Below, one piece after another: positions 7,844 to 14,867 of a DNA stretch of 15,893 nucleotides. The stretch covers positions 1 to 15,893 of the forward strand of contig JASFTV010000044.1 of assembly GCA_050050615.1 (NCBI GenBank), given 5' to 3'. A program made the translations under genes and the position numbers. Position 1 is the stretch's first letter. Every line of letters begins with the position of its first letter. Under the pieces are notes generated by a model. That model did not search any database, was not told the origin of the DNA, and saw only the letters and a program-made list of their open reading frames with translations. Source of the DNA: JASFTV01 sp050050615 (lineage in GTDB: Bacteria > Desulfobacterota > DSM-4660 > Desulfatiglandales > HGW-15).

Positions 7844-8419
7844 CTATCTCCTCTCCAATTCTTTTGATCCTGTTCCAGATGCGGACCCATCCTCTATTCC
7901 CCTCAACTGTCGCTTGTACCTTGCCCTTAGTTCGTTAAAGTGGGTGATAATTTCAGGATCCGCATAATCCCTGTATGTCCATTCTAGGGCCCTGAAGCTT
8001 CCCTTTTGAAATATGAGGGTCAAATCAGCGTAGATACCGTTTGAGAGGTAGATTCGGTGTGTGTAGTTCTTGCCCGTAGCCAGAATGACCCTTTCAAGCG
8101 AAATGTAACCAGGATCGATATTGATATCTCTTTTTCCATCTTTTAGGTACTGGTTCTCCAAATGGTCTGTTCTAAGCTTTATCTCAACAATATGCTCAGG
8201 CCTGATCAGCCTCCTAAAGGCAAGAAAGCGGCGGTGGAGTGGCCAACCCATCTCCCTTTGATAATATCTCGTCCTGTCAAAAAAGAGTTTAGGGCTTGTC
8301 CAATCTGTGGGACCGAACATCTCTTCCAGTTCGGCAATGACCCTGTCAATGAGTGCCTCATGCCGCGAAAAGAGACTGCATATCAGTTTGACATCTTCTG
8401 CTTCAGATGGGGTACTCAT
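7844..8419 (-). CDS. DUF4416 family protein
   Basis: A 191-residue protein I recognise as DUF4416, a family of unknown function seen mostly in delta-type proteobacteria and some other anaerobes. Conserved-looking motifs are MFGPTDW (34-40), YYQREMG (52-58), INIDPGYISLERVILATGK (99-117), HRIYLSNGIYADLTL (121-135) and EWTYRDY (146-152). The second half has alternating short strands. No signal peptide or membrane segment is visible, so it is probably cytoplasmic. The last 20 residues (after GIED) are low-complexity. The ATG at 8419 has a modest GGGGT upstream. It sits between hldA and yicC on the same strand, three bases from yicC, suggesting co-transcription with RNA and nucleotide genes. No function can be given from the sequence. 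Confidence 0.85.
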   Translation of the reverse strand: MSTPSEAEDVKLICSLFSRHEALIDRVIAELEEMFGPTDWTSPKLFFDRTRYYQREMGWPLHRRFLAFRRLIRPEHIVEIKLRTDHLENQYLKDGKRDINIDPGYISLERVILATGKNYTHRIYLSNGIYADLTLIFQKGSFRALEWTYRDYADPEIITHFNELRARYKRQLRGIEDGSASGTGSKELERR

Positions 8420-8563
8420 GGGAACTGACCCCGGAGCGGTCGCTCATATTCTGGGATCCGTCTTATCAAATTTCAAGGTCGCTTCCGTCTCAAGGCGTGG
8501 ACGCAGAAAAAACTCTTTTCATAAGCCATCAATAAATACGCTGACCCCTCTTGAGAAAAATCA
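8420..8563. other. 144-bp spacer between hldA and the DUF4416 gene
   Basis: Unusually long for this otherwise tight operon. It contains two copies of the octamer ctgacccc (8425-8432 and 8541-8548) and, on the minus strand, only very short open frames (11 and 18 codons) without recognisable content. No terminator with a T-run and no strong promoter was seen. Confidence 0.4.
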
Positions 8564-9574
8564 TCACTTTGCCCGGTTTCGAATGACCTTCTTGAGTTCT
8601 TCAGCCTTAACGGCTGACGTTCCAACTTCCCCGACCACGATACCAGCGGCAAAATTAGAAATGACCGCTGCTGATTTTAGATCCATGCCCGCCGCTAAAC
8701 CAAGGCAAAAGGCGCTGATCACCGTATCTCCCGCTCCTGTAACGTCAAAAACTTTCCTGGCGACAGTGGGAATATGGCTAATTTCTCCGCCCTTTTCAAA
8801 AAGCGTCATACCTTCTTTGCCCTGTGTAACAAGGATACAGCGACAGTTCAGTTCTTCGAGCATCAGCATTCCCGCCTGGATTAAAGTATCTTCATCGATG
8901 ATCTCTATTCGGCTGAAAGCGCCTGCCTCATGGTGGTTCGGGGTTATGACATCAGTGTCGTGGTAGTATTCGAAATTGCCCGTCTTCGGATCCACACCGA
9001 GAATGACATCTGAATCCTTTATTAGATGCCTGAGTCCCCTCATCAACTCGGCAGAGATGACTCCCTTGCCATAATCGGCAACCACAACGGCATCAATATC
9101 ACGCCGCATCTCTCGAACAAAGGCAAGAAGCTTTTCTATGCTTTCGTCCTGGATCCGCTTTCGACTTTCTCGGTCAAATCGGACCACCTGTTGATTGTGT
9201 GCAACTATTCTTGTTTTAACACTGGTTGGTCTGTTTCGTTCGACAACGATCCCATCCGTAGCAAAACCCTCGCTTTTGACTCTATCAAGGATCTCTAAGC
9301 CTGTCCCATCATCTCCTATGACCCCGCAAAGAAAGGCTTTGCCGCCGAGAGACTCAATGTTGTTGATCACATTTGCGGCTCCTCCAAGCATTTTCGTTTC
9401 TTCATGAACCTGGACCACCGGCACAGGGGCTTCCGGAGAGATGCGTGAGACATCACCCCAGATATATTCATCCATAATGATATCCCCAATAACAAGGATG
9501 GCGGTTCCAGAGAATTTATCAACATATTTTATGAGCTCATTTGCATTATCAACAACGGCGATCTCTTGCATCAT
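8564..9574 (-). CDS. hldA: D-glycero-beta-D-manno-heptose-7-phosphate kinase
   Basis: A 336-residue PfkB/ribokinase-fold kinase matching the kinase half of HldE/RfaE. It phosphorylates D-glycero-D-manno-heptose 7-phosphate at C1, making the bisphosphate used for ADP-heptose and the LPS inner core. Motifs are VIGDIIMDEYIWGDVSRISPE (28-48, N-terminal signature), GGAANVINNI (64-73), ADYGKGV (166-172), TPNHHEA (211-217) and the PfkB signature DVTGAGDTVISA (277-288) with the catalytic aspartate D283. The protein ends after the kinase fold; the cytidylyltransferase-like HldC/RfaE2 half is missing, so the host should encode that elsewhere. The tandem ATGs at 9574/9571 follow an AAAGGG stretch. As first gene of the five-gene minus-strand operon, it implies a Gram-negative envelope. 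Confidence 0.9.
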   Translation of the reverse strand: MMQEIAVVDNANELIKYVDKFSGTAILVIGDIIMDEYIWGDVSRISPEAPVPVVQVHEETKMLGGAANVINNIESLGGKAFLCGVIGDDGTGLEILDRVKSEGFATDGIVVERNRPTSVKTRIVAHNQQVVRFDRESRKRIQDESIEKLLAFVREMRRDIDAVVVADYGKGVISAELMRGLRHLIKDSDVILGVDPKTGNFEYYHDTDVITPNHHEAGAFSRIEIIDEDTLIQAGMLMLEELNCRCILVTQGKEGMTLFEKGGEISHIPTVARKVFDVTGAGDTVISAFCLGLAAGMDLKSAAVISNFAAGIVVGEVGTSAVKAEELKKVIRNRAK

Positions 9575-9664
9575 CCCTTTCTTTTCACTCCTGAAAATCC
9601 ACTCTATTTGAGACTTTCTTCGATCTATTTCGGCGGCTACCTTATCATCATGACCTGCTGTTGT

Positions 9665-9931
9665 CTATAGAAATTCATGATCCTTGATCGCATCAAAATG
9701 GTCAACCCGCAAAGCCCATCTCTCAATGCCGTTCTTCATCTTCTCCCCAACACAAGGGCTGCCGTCCGCCATTTCCTCTCCATTCACCAGTGTCCGGTTA
9801 GAATTTTGTGTATCCAGGATACGATCCTCTCGGCTCAACGGGGGACCTGCTATAGATATTGACTTTTCTGTCCCTGTCCGCTAAAGATGCGGGCGTAAGT
9901 CTCATATGAAATTGTCCAATGGTGTTTCCAT
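9665..9931 (-). pseudogene. Probable decayed FHA-domain gene
   Basis: No intact gene is present, but minus-strand fragments in different frames line up in the order of an FHA (phosphothreonine-binding) domain. A short frame from ATG at 9931 gives METPLDNFI and stops. A second frame (from about 9905) gives RLTPASLADRDRKVN, where RDRKVN resembles the start of the FHA motif after GR. A third frame, open 9880 to 9665, gives ISIAGPPLSRE and then NSNRTLVNGEEMADG, resembling the SR.H and S.NGT.VNGE signatures. The key His and Gly are replaced (SRED, NRT). Two frameshifts and these losses suggest a degenerated gene. It lies upstream of hldA on the same strand. The order of motifs is seen; the family call is inference. 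Confidence 0.35.
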
Positions 9932-10008
9932 GGGTTGACTCTACATGGCCGGCTTAGCGTTCAGAGTTGTTCACCTTCTGATTTGCGAAGGGATAAGGCT
10001 GCTAGCCC

Positions 10009-10036
10009 TTGAGTGCCCCGGAACCCAGATTATATA
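10009..10036 (+). promoter_or_regulatory. Candidate promoter of trkAH
   Basis: TTGAGT (10009-10014), a 16-nt spacer and TATATA (10031-10036) resemble a sigma70-type promoter. The predicted transcript would start near 10043 and have a leader of about 65-70 nt. Consensus match only. Confidence 0.35.
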
Positions 10037-10045
10037 AGAGGGACT

Positions 10046-10063
10046 TGAATCCCCTTGGATTCA
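10046..10063 (+). other. Small hairpin in the trkA leader
   Basis: TGAATCC (10046-10052) and GGATTCA (10057-10063) form a perfect 7-bp stem with a CCTT loop, directly after the candidate promoter and about 47 nt before the trkA ATG. No T-run follows, so it is not a terminator. It could stabilise the 5' end of the mRNA. Confidence 0.3.
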
Positions 10064-10110
10064 TAATCATCTAGAATTGCCCAAAGGACTTACAAAAGGG
10101 AGAAAGACCG

Positions 10111-11469
10111 ATGAAAATCATCATCGTCGGCGCGGGCGAGGTGGGCTTCCATATCGCCGAAAAGCTTTCTGAGGAAAACCAGGACGTTTTCCTGATCGAT
10201 AAGGACCCAGAAAAGATTAGGCGTATTACTGAGGACTTGGATGTCCAAGCGATTTTAGGGTCCGGAACCAGCCCTGCAATGCTCAGAACGTCCGGCATCA
10301 AAGAGGCAGACATGCTGGTTGCCGCCACCGACAGTGATGAGGTCAATTTGATCGCCTGTTTGCTTGCCCGAAACCTGAATCCATATATCCTTAAGGTGGC
10401 TCGAGTACGCAGCCAGGAATATTTGAAAGAAAAAGAGCTCTTTACCCAGGAGCTTCTCGGTATCGACCAAATTATCAATCCAGAGTCCGTTCTTGTTGAA
10501 ACCATTCGCAATCTTATGATGGTTCCTGGAGCCTCTGATGTGATCGATTTTGTGGACGGACGTGTTAAGTTGATCGGCATAACCGTTAAACCAGATTCCC
10601 CGTATGCAGGCAGGCAGCTCCTCTCTTTCAAAGGCATAGAAGGGAGGTTGCTTGTTGGGGCCATTGTCCGTGGGGAACAGGTCTTTATTCCTCATGGGGA
10701 GGATACCATTCGTGGCAACGACTTGCTTTATCTGGTCGTGCGCGCGGATGATCTGCCCCATGAATTCGGTTTCTTCAATTTAGATGAGGAAGAGGTAAGA
10801 AGGGTTATCATCGTCGGTGCTGGGGAAACCGGAAGCGCACTGGCCCTTGCCTTGGACCAGACAAAGCTAAACGTCAAAATCATAGATAAAGATAACCAGA
10901 GGTGTGCCACTCTGGCTGAAAAACTGGAAAGGGTTATCGTCATCAACGGCGACGGCACAGATAGAAATCTGCTTCAGGAAGAAAATATCAGCGATGTGGA
11001 TTTCATGGTGGCCATCACGGGGGATGAAGAAAGCAACGTCCTTATCTCACTCCTCGCCAAAGGACTCGGTGCGAAAAAGAATATAACGCGGATCAACAAG
11101 CTGAGCTACATTCCACTGGTCTCAGCCATCGGTATAGATACCGTCGTCAGTTCAAGGCTTTCTGCTATAAGGGCCATCCTTCAGTACATCAGGCGAGGGA
11201 GGATCATCTCTGTGGCCCCGTTGAAAGGGGAGCATGCTGAGGCCATTGAAGCGGAGGCCCTGGAAACCTCCGATATTGTCAAACTTCCTCTCTCCCAGGT
11301 GAAGTTTCCCAAAGGGGCGCTTGTGGGAGCTGTTGTCCGCGGCGAAAAGATTATTATTCCCCGTGGCGACAGTGTAATCAAGCCAAAAGACCGCCTCATC
11401 ATTCTTGCTCTTCAGAAGGTTATACCCAAACTGGAAAAGCTACTCACTGTTAAACTGGATTACTTCTAA
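10111..11469 (+). CDS. trkA: Trk potassium uptake system regulatory subunit TrkA
   Basis: A 452-residue cytoplasmic NAD(H)-binding regulator that assembles on TrkH and gates potassium uptake. It has the classical duplicated layout: RCK_N 1 (1 to about 125) with GAGEVG (7-12) and the ribose-binding acidic residue D30, RCK_C 1 (about 140-215), RCK_N 2 (231 to about 350) with GAGETG (236-241), and RCK_C 2 (about 365-450). Both nucleotide sites appear intact. Length is normal (about 450-460). The ATG at 10111 follows GGGAG with an 8-nt gap and gives MKIIIVGAGEVG, as expected. The stop TAA shares its last base with the trkH ATG (TAATG), so translation is coupled and the subunits are probably made together. 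Confidence 0.96.
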   Translation: MKIIIVGAGEVGFHIAEKLSEENQDVFLIDKDPEKIRRITEDLDVQAILGSGTSPAMLRTSGIKEADMLVAATDSDEVNLIACLLARNLNPYILKVARVRSQEYLKEKELFTQELLGIDQIINPESVLVETIRNLMMVPGASDVIDFVDGRVKLIGITVKPDSPYAGRQLLSFKGIEGRLLVGAIVRGEQVFIPHGEDTIRGNDLLYLVVRADDLPHEFGFFNLDEEEVRRVIIVGAGETGSALALALDQTKLNVKIIDKDNQRCATLAEKLERVIVINGDGTDRNLLQEENISDVDFMVAITGDEESNVLISLLAKGLGAKKNITRINKLSYIPLVSAIGIDTVVSSRLSAIRAILQYIRRGRIISVAPLKGEHAEAIEAEALETSDIVKLPLSQVKFPKGALVGAVVRGEKIIIPRGDSVIKPKDRLIILALQKVIPKLEKLLTVKLDYF

Positions 11470-12917
11470 TGCATGTTCAACGCGTCCTTCGGTTTATCGG
11501 AATCCTGATTTTCTTCTTGGGCGTATCCATGGCTGCCCCGCTGGCCGTCTCTCTCATCTACAAGGACAGCAGCACTTCGGCTCTATTATATTCCATGTTC
11601 ATTACCTCTGGATTGGGTCTTCTTCTTTTTGTTGCAACAAGAAGGGCAGAAGAGCCGCACCTTAGCCACCGTGATGGCGTCGCCATCGTAACCTTGGGCT
11701 GGCTTGCAGCGGGACTGGTTGGATCCATTCCCTTTTTGCTTTCCGGTTCCATCGCCGACTTTACCGATGCCTATTTTGAATCAATCTCCGGCTTTACAAC
11801 AACAGGAGCCTCCATTCTATCGGGCATCGAGGAACTTCCCAAAGGCATTCTCATGTGGAGAAGTATCACCCAATGGTTTGGTGGTATGGGAATCATCGTC
11901 CTTTCCATTGCTATCCTCCCTTTTCTCGGGATCGGAGGGATGCAGCTTTACAAGGCGGAAATCCCGAGTCCGGTTGTGGACAAGTTGAAGCCAAGGATAT
12001 CCGACACGGCAAAAACACTGTGGAAGGTCTATATATTAATTACAGCCGCGGAGATTATGTTGCTCTTCGGAGGCGGCATGTCTCTTTTTGAGGCCGTGTG
12101 CCACACCTTCTGTACCATGCCAACCGGCGGCTTCTCTCCAAAGAATGCCAGTATCGCCCATTATAATAGCCCCTATTTTGACGGGGTCATCATCGTCTTC
12201 ATGCTCCTTGCCGGCATCAATTTCTCTCTTCACTACAAGTTGATCAGAGGGGATCTTAGGGTCTTCGCCAAGGATCCTGAATGCCGGTTCTTCCTCACGA
12301 TGGTGGGGCTTTTTATCATCATTGTCACTTTTAATATCTATGGGGCCGTTTACGATTCCGTGGCAAAGGCCTTACGTTATGCCAGCTTTCAGGTATCTTC
12401 CATTATCACCACCACAGGCTTTGTCACAACCGATTATGACACGTGGCCCTCCTTTTCCCGAAACCTCATCCTGCTCTGCATGTTTTTGGGTGGTATGGCC
12501 GGCTCCACTGGAGGGGGCATGAAAACGATGCGCATTATGCTTCTTGCCAAACACGCCTATCAAGAGATCTTCAGGATCATCCACCCCCATGCGGTCACCA
12601 CTGTAAAGCTAGGGGGCAAACCTGTGCCCTCGGACGTGCTGAGCAGCATTTGGGGTTTTTTCATCCTTTATCTCGGACTTTTCGTGGTCTCGGCCATGAT
12701 CATGGCAGTCCTCGGGCTGGATATGATCTCCGCCTTTGCCTCGGTGGCAGCCTGCATTTTCAACGTTGGTCCTGGCCTAGGCTCGGTGGGCCCTGCGAGC
12801 AATTACCTAACCGTGCCCGCGATCGGAAAGTGGGTATTGATATTCTGCATGCTTTTGGGACGTTTGGAGATCTACACGGTGATCGTCCTGTTAATTCCTG
12901 AATACTGGCGTAAATAA
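11469..12917 (+). CDS. trkH: Trk/Ktr potassium transporter membrane subunit TrkH
   Basis: A 482-residue polytopic inner-membrane protein of the TrkH/KtrB superfamily that conducts K+ and is gated by TrkA. Four pore repeats are visible through their selectivity-filter glycines: SGFTTTGAS (107-115), TMPTGGFS (216-223), SIITTTGFVTTDYDTW (311-326) and FNVGPGLG (431-438). The GGMAGSTGGGMKTMRI stretch (341-356) is the conserved intramembrane-loop region before the last helices. Length matches TrkH (about 480), and the presence of RRGR/DUF-free full-length TrkA supports Trk rather than the shorter Ktr type. The ATG overlaps the trkA stop (TAATG). After the stop there is a 247-bp gap with a small cccgc/gcggg hairpin (12968-12981) but no T-run. 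Confidence 0.95.
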   Translation: MHVQRVLRFIGILIFFLGVSMAAPLAVSLIYKDSSTSALLYSMFITSGLGLLLFVATRRAEEPHLSHRDGVAIVTLGWLAAGLVGSIPFLLSGSIADFTDAYFESISGFTTTGASILSGIEELPKGILMWRSITQWFGGMGIIVLSIAILPFLGIGGMQLYKAEIPSPVVDKLKPRISDTAKTLWKVYILITAAEIMLLFGGGMSLFEAVCHTFCTMPTGGFSPKNASIAHYNSPYFDGVIIVFMLLAGINFSLHYKLIRGDLRVFAKDPECRFFLTMVGLFIIIVTFNIYGAVYDSVAKALRYASFQVSSIITTTGFVTTDYDTWPSFSRNLILLCMFLGGMAGSTGGGMKTMRIMLLAKHAYQEIFRIIHPHAVTTVKLGGKPVPSDVLSSIWGFFILYLGLFVVSAMIMAVLGLDMISAFASVAACIFNVGPGLGSVGPASNYLTVPAIGKWVLIFCMLLGRLEIYTVIVLLIPEYWRK

Positions 12918-13164
12918 GAGGCCTTACAAGCTCATCCGCCTTCCCCGGAGGCCTTCCGCCCGCCTGTCCCGCACCTGCGGGGCCTCACCCGTGGTCAATG
13001 CTGATTATCGGGCACCGGCGTTTCGCTTTTGAAAAGAGACCCCCCATGGCTCGCGGCTCGGGGCTCATGGAAACCTAATTTTCGGGAACCGCGGCGCATC
13101 CCGTAAAAACAGGCATTTAATTCGTTGAAAAGCGTGTTTTCGATTTATTTTAGACAGGAGTGAC
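12918..13164. other. Convergent gap between trkH and the TraB-family gene
   Basis: A 247-bp gap. It holds a direct repeat gaggcctt shortly after trkH, a cccgc/gcggg hairpin (12968-12981) without a T-run, and copy 2 of the 75-nt repeat (13045-13119). I see no small gene in it. Confidence 0.5.
13045..13119 (-). repeat. 75-nt dispersed repeat, copy 2 (inverted)
   Basis: Reverse-complement match to 5889-5963; the 42-nt core is 13078-13119, with a single difference. In this copy the core centre reads ccgcgg where copy 1 has ccacgg. The outer part, bounded by catg at 13045 and 13066, has diverged more. It lies about 7.1 kb from copy 1 in opposite orientation, again between genes. Confidence 0.8.
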
Positions 13165-14328
13165 TCAGGTTAAGACCTTAACCATCAAAGGGATGGCCAC
13201 AAAGGTACCCAGGGAGCTGCCCAGGTTGGTAAACACCACGACCATCAAAATCCGTGTGATCTTGTTTCTCCAGAATCCTTTCAGGGAAGAGATGTCTTCG
13301 GGGAGCCTTTCAAAGTCTTTGACTTTGGGTCTTCCCATGATCACCTCGACGAGACCAGCAACCCAGCCGGCTGCAATCATTGGATTCAGCGACGTGAGCG
13401 GGGAAGCGACGATCGCCGAGAGGATTGTCAGTGGATGCCCCAGTGCGATGCCAGCCCCAACGCCCGCCAGGGTGGCATTTGCCAAGAACCACCATTTAAT
13501 CATGTGAGCCGCTTTAACCTTTCCAGCGGTGAAAAACCCCGCGATGATCAGTCCGATGATGAGGGCCGGAATCCCCCACTTCAAGACAGTGGAAAGCTTT
13601 CCTCTGGGCGGCATCTGCTCGAGCGATTCGATATCAACACGCTTTTCCCAGTAACTTTGTACACCGGGAATGTGGCCAGCTCCGATGACTGCGACAATCT
13701 TTTTACCTGGCGCCGTTCTGATTTTGTGAGCCAGGTATTGGTCTCTCTCGTCGATCAAAATACGCCTTAACTCAGGGAGGGACTCCCCGATTTCGGTAAG
13801 GAGCGTCTCAAGAACATCTCTCTTTTTGAGGGCCTCGATGTCCTCTTGCTTGATACCGTCCATCTCTCCCAAAGAAGTCAGGAATTGGGCCAACAGCTTG
13901 ATCTTTGTCCACAAACCCATGAGACGCCAGGTCCGTGATAGGGTAATGCGTATTTCCCTGTCCGCCAAATGGAGACCGGCTCCCGCAGCCTCTGCCGCCT
14001 GAATGGCCTGTATCATTTCTTCTCCTGGTTTGATGCCCAGCTTATCCCCTAGTCTCTTCTGGAAACTGGCCAGCATGAGATTCGACAGGAGGAGGAAGGC
14101 CTTTTTTTCCTTGATGACCTTCAGAAGATCCGTATTTTGCCATTGTTTCCTTTGCGTTATCGATTCATACCTGGACTGGCAGAGTTCGACACACACGGTT
14201 TCTGGCCTCTCCTCTTCAATGAGATGCCTTACCAGATCGGTACTCTCTTTGGAAATGTGAGCCGTTCCAATAAGGATGATCTCTTTGCCTTCGGAAATCA
14301 GGCGATGTATGTTCTGGTCGTTTATCAT
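13165..14328 (-). CDS. TraB/GumN-family protein with C-terminal membrane domain
   Basis: A 387-residue protein of the TraB (pheromone shutdown-related) family. The name comes from an enterococcal plasmid protein; related Tiki-like members are membrane metalloproteases. The N-terminal domain has the first GTAH motif (21-24, IGTAHISKEST) and the conserved acidic VCVELCQSRY (45-54). The second histidine motif is VIGAGHIPGV (214-223), and LIDERDQYLAHKI (191-203) matches the family's R-D-.-.-L segment. Residues after about 245 form several hydrophobic segments (about 249-268, 280-330, 358-386), placing it in the inner membrane. ATG at 14328 gives a normal N-terminus but only a weak ribosome binding site. 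It ends convergent to trkH. Biochemical role here is unknown; a membrane protease role is inference from distant relatives. Confidence 0.87.
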   Translation of the reverse strand: MINDQNIHRLISEGKEIILIGTAHISKESTDLVRHLIEEERPETVCVELCQSRYESITQRKQWQNTDLLKVIKEKKAFLLLSNLMLASFQKRLGDKLGIKPGEEMIQAIQAAEAAGAGLHLADREIRITLSRTWRLMGLWTKIKLLAQFLTSLGEMDGIKQEDIEALKKRDVLETLLTEIGESLPELRRILIDERDQYLAHKIRTAPGKKIVAVIGAGHIPGVQSYWEKRVDIESLEQMPPRGKLSTVLKWGIPALIIGLIIAGFFTAGKVKAAHMIKWWFLANATLAGVGAGIALGHPLTILSAIVASPLTSLNPMIAAGWVAGLVEVIMGRPKVKDFERLPEDISSLKGFWRNKITRILMVVVFTNLGSSLGTFVAIPLMVKVLT

Positions 14329-14402
14329 ATGTCTTCGACATCCTCTCCATGGGAGAAGGGACCTTTGAGCCGGATTACTTTAGCAGTTTGGAAGGAATAA
14401 AA

Positions 14403-14432
14403 GGGCATCTCGCTACAAGAAGCGAGATGCCC
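14403..14432 (-). terminator. Rho-independent terminator of the cold-shock gene
   Basis: A perfect 12-bp stem (gggcatctcgct with agcgagatgccc) and a 6-nt loop, followed on the minus strand by TTTTATTCC. It lies about 24 nt after the cold-shock gene's stop and separates it from the TraB-family gene. Confidence 0.9.
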
Positions 14433-14455
14433 GCAATAGCTCCTTTCAGTTTCGA

Positions 14456-14656
14456 TTATAGCTTAGTGACGTTTTTTGCCACAGGGCCTCGGTCGCTCTC
14501 TTCCACATCAAAACGCACCTGATCACCCTCGGCAAGGGTCTTAAATCCGGGCGTGTTGATTGAGGAATAATGAACGAATATGTCAGGACCGCTCTCCTGG
14601 GAAATAAAACCAAATCCCTTCTTGTTACTAAACCACTTTACGATACCATCTGCCAA
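14456..14656 (-). CDS. Cold-shock domain protein, CspA family
   Basis: A 66-residue OB-fold protein that binds single-stranded RNA and DNA and acts as an RNA chaperone. The RNP1 motif KGFGFI (13-18) and RNP2 DIFVHY (25-30) are present, with W8 and the usual C-terminus ending NVTKL. The start is a TTG at 14656, giving (M)ADGIVKWFSNKKGFGF. An upstream ATG at 14740 would add 28 residues unlike any cold-shock protein. The TTG is preceded by AAAGGAGGT with a 7-nt gap, a nearly ideal ribosome binding site, and yields the standard family length. A long 5' gap (14657-14867) to the M48 gene could hold the promoter and leader, but I found no strong consensus. A clear terminator follows at 14403-14432, so it can be expressed as a single-gene unit. 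Confidence 0.93.
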   Translation of the reverse strand: MADGIVKWFSNKKGFGFISQESGPDIFVHYSSINTPGFKTLAEGDQVRFDVEESDRGPVAKNVTKL

Positions 14657-14672
14657 GACGCAAACCTCCTTT
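14648..14672 (-). promoter_or_regulatory. Strong ribosome binding site deciding the TTG start of the cold-shock gene
   Basis: On the minus strand AAAGGAGGT is followed by TTGCGTC and then TTG GCA GAT. This near-perfect anti-16S match, 7 nt before the TTG, supports translation from TTG rather than from the ATG at 14740. Confidence 0.8.
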
Positions 14673-14867
14673 CCAAGACTGCCGATCACAGCCCTAAGCC
14701 TCAGGTTGCCACTCTGGCAAAGAAGACGATCTTTCAGCAAGAAGTCAACCGGGACTTCGGACTCGGTCCATATTTAGCGGGCACCATAAGATATTGTTGG
14801 GCCAAAAATCAAGCGAAAATATGCGAACCTTGCCTCACCGTGAATTCTTTGTGAGAGCTGTTGCTCG

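Noticed and set aside
12443..12901. 152-codon open frame inside trkH
   Set aside because: A shadow of the trkH coding sequence in another frame; the trkH frame carries the filter motifs.
14784..14812. TTGATT with a 17-nt spacer and TTATGG upstream of the cold-shock gene as a promoter
   Set aside because: The -10 element matches the consensus at almost no position; not supported.
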